6,764 bases of DNA. It comes from a bacterium (GTDB lineage: Bacteria > Chloroflexota > Dormibacteria > Aeolococcales > Aeolococcaceae). The notes below the pieces were generated by a model. The model worked only from the letters and a program-made list of their open reading frames with translations. It was not told the DNA's origin and ran no database searches. This document shows, in pieces, positions 6,173 through 6,764 of the stretch. The translations under genes were made by a program, and so were the position numbers. Every line of letters starts with the position of its first letter. Within the stretch, counting starts at the first letter, position 1. The stretch spans positions 1 to 6,764 of the forward strand of contig JAJZMA010000170.1 in NCBI GenBank assembly GCA_021850405.1, in the 5' to 3' direction.

Positions 6173-6397
6173 GCCCGGACTGACAGATCGCAGGGATGAA
6201 CCACGCCCATAGCGCAGGAACGGTGTGCGAATCAAGATCAAACAAGAATACACCCATAGCCGCTGCAGGGCCATCTGATAACCCGCCATGGCAGTCTTGT
6301 GCCCATGCCCACCCGGGAACAGGGGCCGCCGCCCTGCCGGGGCGGGTCTGGATCAGGCAGCCTGGAGCAAAGGGACATGCCAGGCACCCAGGGCCCA
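6173..6397. other. Region between the glycosyltransferase stop and the sedolisin start
   Basis: If the sedolisin starts at 6172 this is 225 bp without a separate gene; if it starts at 6289 the gap is 108 bp. On the minus strand CCGCCC/GGGCGG forms a perfect 6-bp stem with a 5-nt loop (6329-6345), without a T-run. TTGATT (6235-6230) and TATGGG (6211-6206), 18 bp apart, are a weak promoter candidate that would only serve the 6172 start. Confidence 0.4.
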
Positions 6398-6764
6398 CTA
6401 CTCCTTGTCAGTTACGGTGTACTCCAGATAGGCACCAAACATAAGTCTGGTCTGCGCTTCCAGTGCAGGAATAACCGAGAGAGCCAGCGCCGCAATCGGG
6501 TACAGGAACAGCTGAAAATCGGCATACCTGCGCCTGAGCCAGCTCCATGCAGCAGGCTTGGGGCACATTACATGATCCACCTGTATCAGGGCCAGTGTAT
6601 TGAGAAATGTCAGCGTCAGTATTCCAAACGTGGTCCAGTCAATGACGGTTGCGAAGAGGGAGAGGCTGTAGTCCAGGTCTACCATGGTAGGGAGCGCACC
6701 GCCAAAAAGGAGCAGCAGCGGCACTGTCGCCCAGGAGAGGTGGTTGAAAAGCAGGTATCTGAAC
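6398..6764 (-). CDS. C-terminal part of a membrane glycosyltransferase, family 2 (partial)
   Basis: The last 121 codons or so of a gene run from the window edge to TAG at 6398, starting with FRYLLFNHLSWATVP. At least three hydrophobic segments are visible: WATVPLLLLFGGAL, WTTFGILTLTFLNTLALI and LFLYPIAALALSVIPAL. The end ALEAQTRLMFGAYLEYTVTDKE has the pattern 'A-x-x-R-L-x-x-G-x-x-L-E-(Y/F)-x-VT-x-K' seen at the C-terminus of processive membrane GT2 enzymes (cellulose-synthase/PgaC-like). In such proteins the cytosolic catalytic domain precedes these helices and the glycan is polymerised and passed across the membrane. The catalytic DxD and QxxRW motifs lie outside the window, so the sugar and product are unknown. 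Although a GTG at 6724 could look like a start, the open frame and hydrophobic helix continue upstream, so it is internal. Confidence 0.7.
   Translation of the reverse strand, partial: FRYLLFNHLSWATVPLLLLFGGALPTMVDLDYSLSLFATVIDWTTFGILTLTFLNTLALIQVDHVMCPKPAAWSWLRRRYADFQLFLYPIAALALSVIPALEAQTRLMFGAYLEYTVTDKE

Noticed and set aside
6398..6724. Free-standing 108-aa membrane protein starting at GTG 6724
   Set aside because: The frame continues open and hydrophobic to the window edge, and the C-terminal motif is that of a larger glycosyltransferase.

Overview
The window shows about 6.8 kb of a bacterial chromosome of moderately high GC content. Every gene I can support is on the minus strand, so transcription runs from right to left. 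The layout suggests a Gram-positive-type (Terrabacteria) organism, such as an actinobacterium, a Chloroflexota member or a relative like Ca. Dormibacterota. The reasons are large Sec-exported proteins with classical signal peptides, an actinobacterial-style sedolisin, and C-terminal 'VLDGxGGVHPFGG' repeats that I associate with those phyla. This placement is an inference and not a firm one.

From right to left (5'->3' on the coding strand):
(1) 6764-6398: the C-terminal end of a membrane family-2 glycosyltransferase, cut by the window edge.
(2) about 6172-3938: a secreted sedolisin (S53) serine-carboxyl peptidase. It carries a fibronectin-III-like domain and a C-terminal repeat module.
(3) 3776-1185: a second large secreted protein. 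It has an N-terminal FG-GAP/VCBS beta-propeller, then the same Fn3-like domain and the same C-terminal repeat module as the protease.
(4) 1213-284: an S49-family signal-peptide-peptidase (SppA-like) protein. Its start overlaps the end of gene 3 by 29 bp.
(5) A roughly 200 bp intergenic control region with a perfect 21-bp inverted repeat. This is a tandem pair of DtxR/IdeR/MntR-like boxes with a -10 hexamer embedded in each arm.
(6) 65-1: the first 21 codons of a new gene with a strong Shine-Dalgarno sequence, presumably controlled by those boxes.

Genes 2 to 4 look like a cell-surface/exoprotein cluster: an exported protease, an exported propeller protein and a peptidase that may deal with cleaved signal peptides or membrane proteins. 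The glycosyltransferase next door may make an envelope glycan. The most distinctive observation is that the two exported proteins share a complete C-terminal module. It consists of an Fn3-like domain, a leading half repeat and five full repeats of about 42 residues, with unit order preserved and a longer linker after unit 3 in both. I predict a six-bladed propeller-like display or anchoring domain. The second notable feature is the metal-responsive-looking double operator at 78-122.
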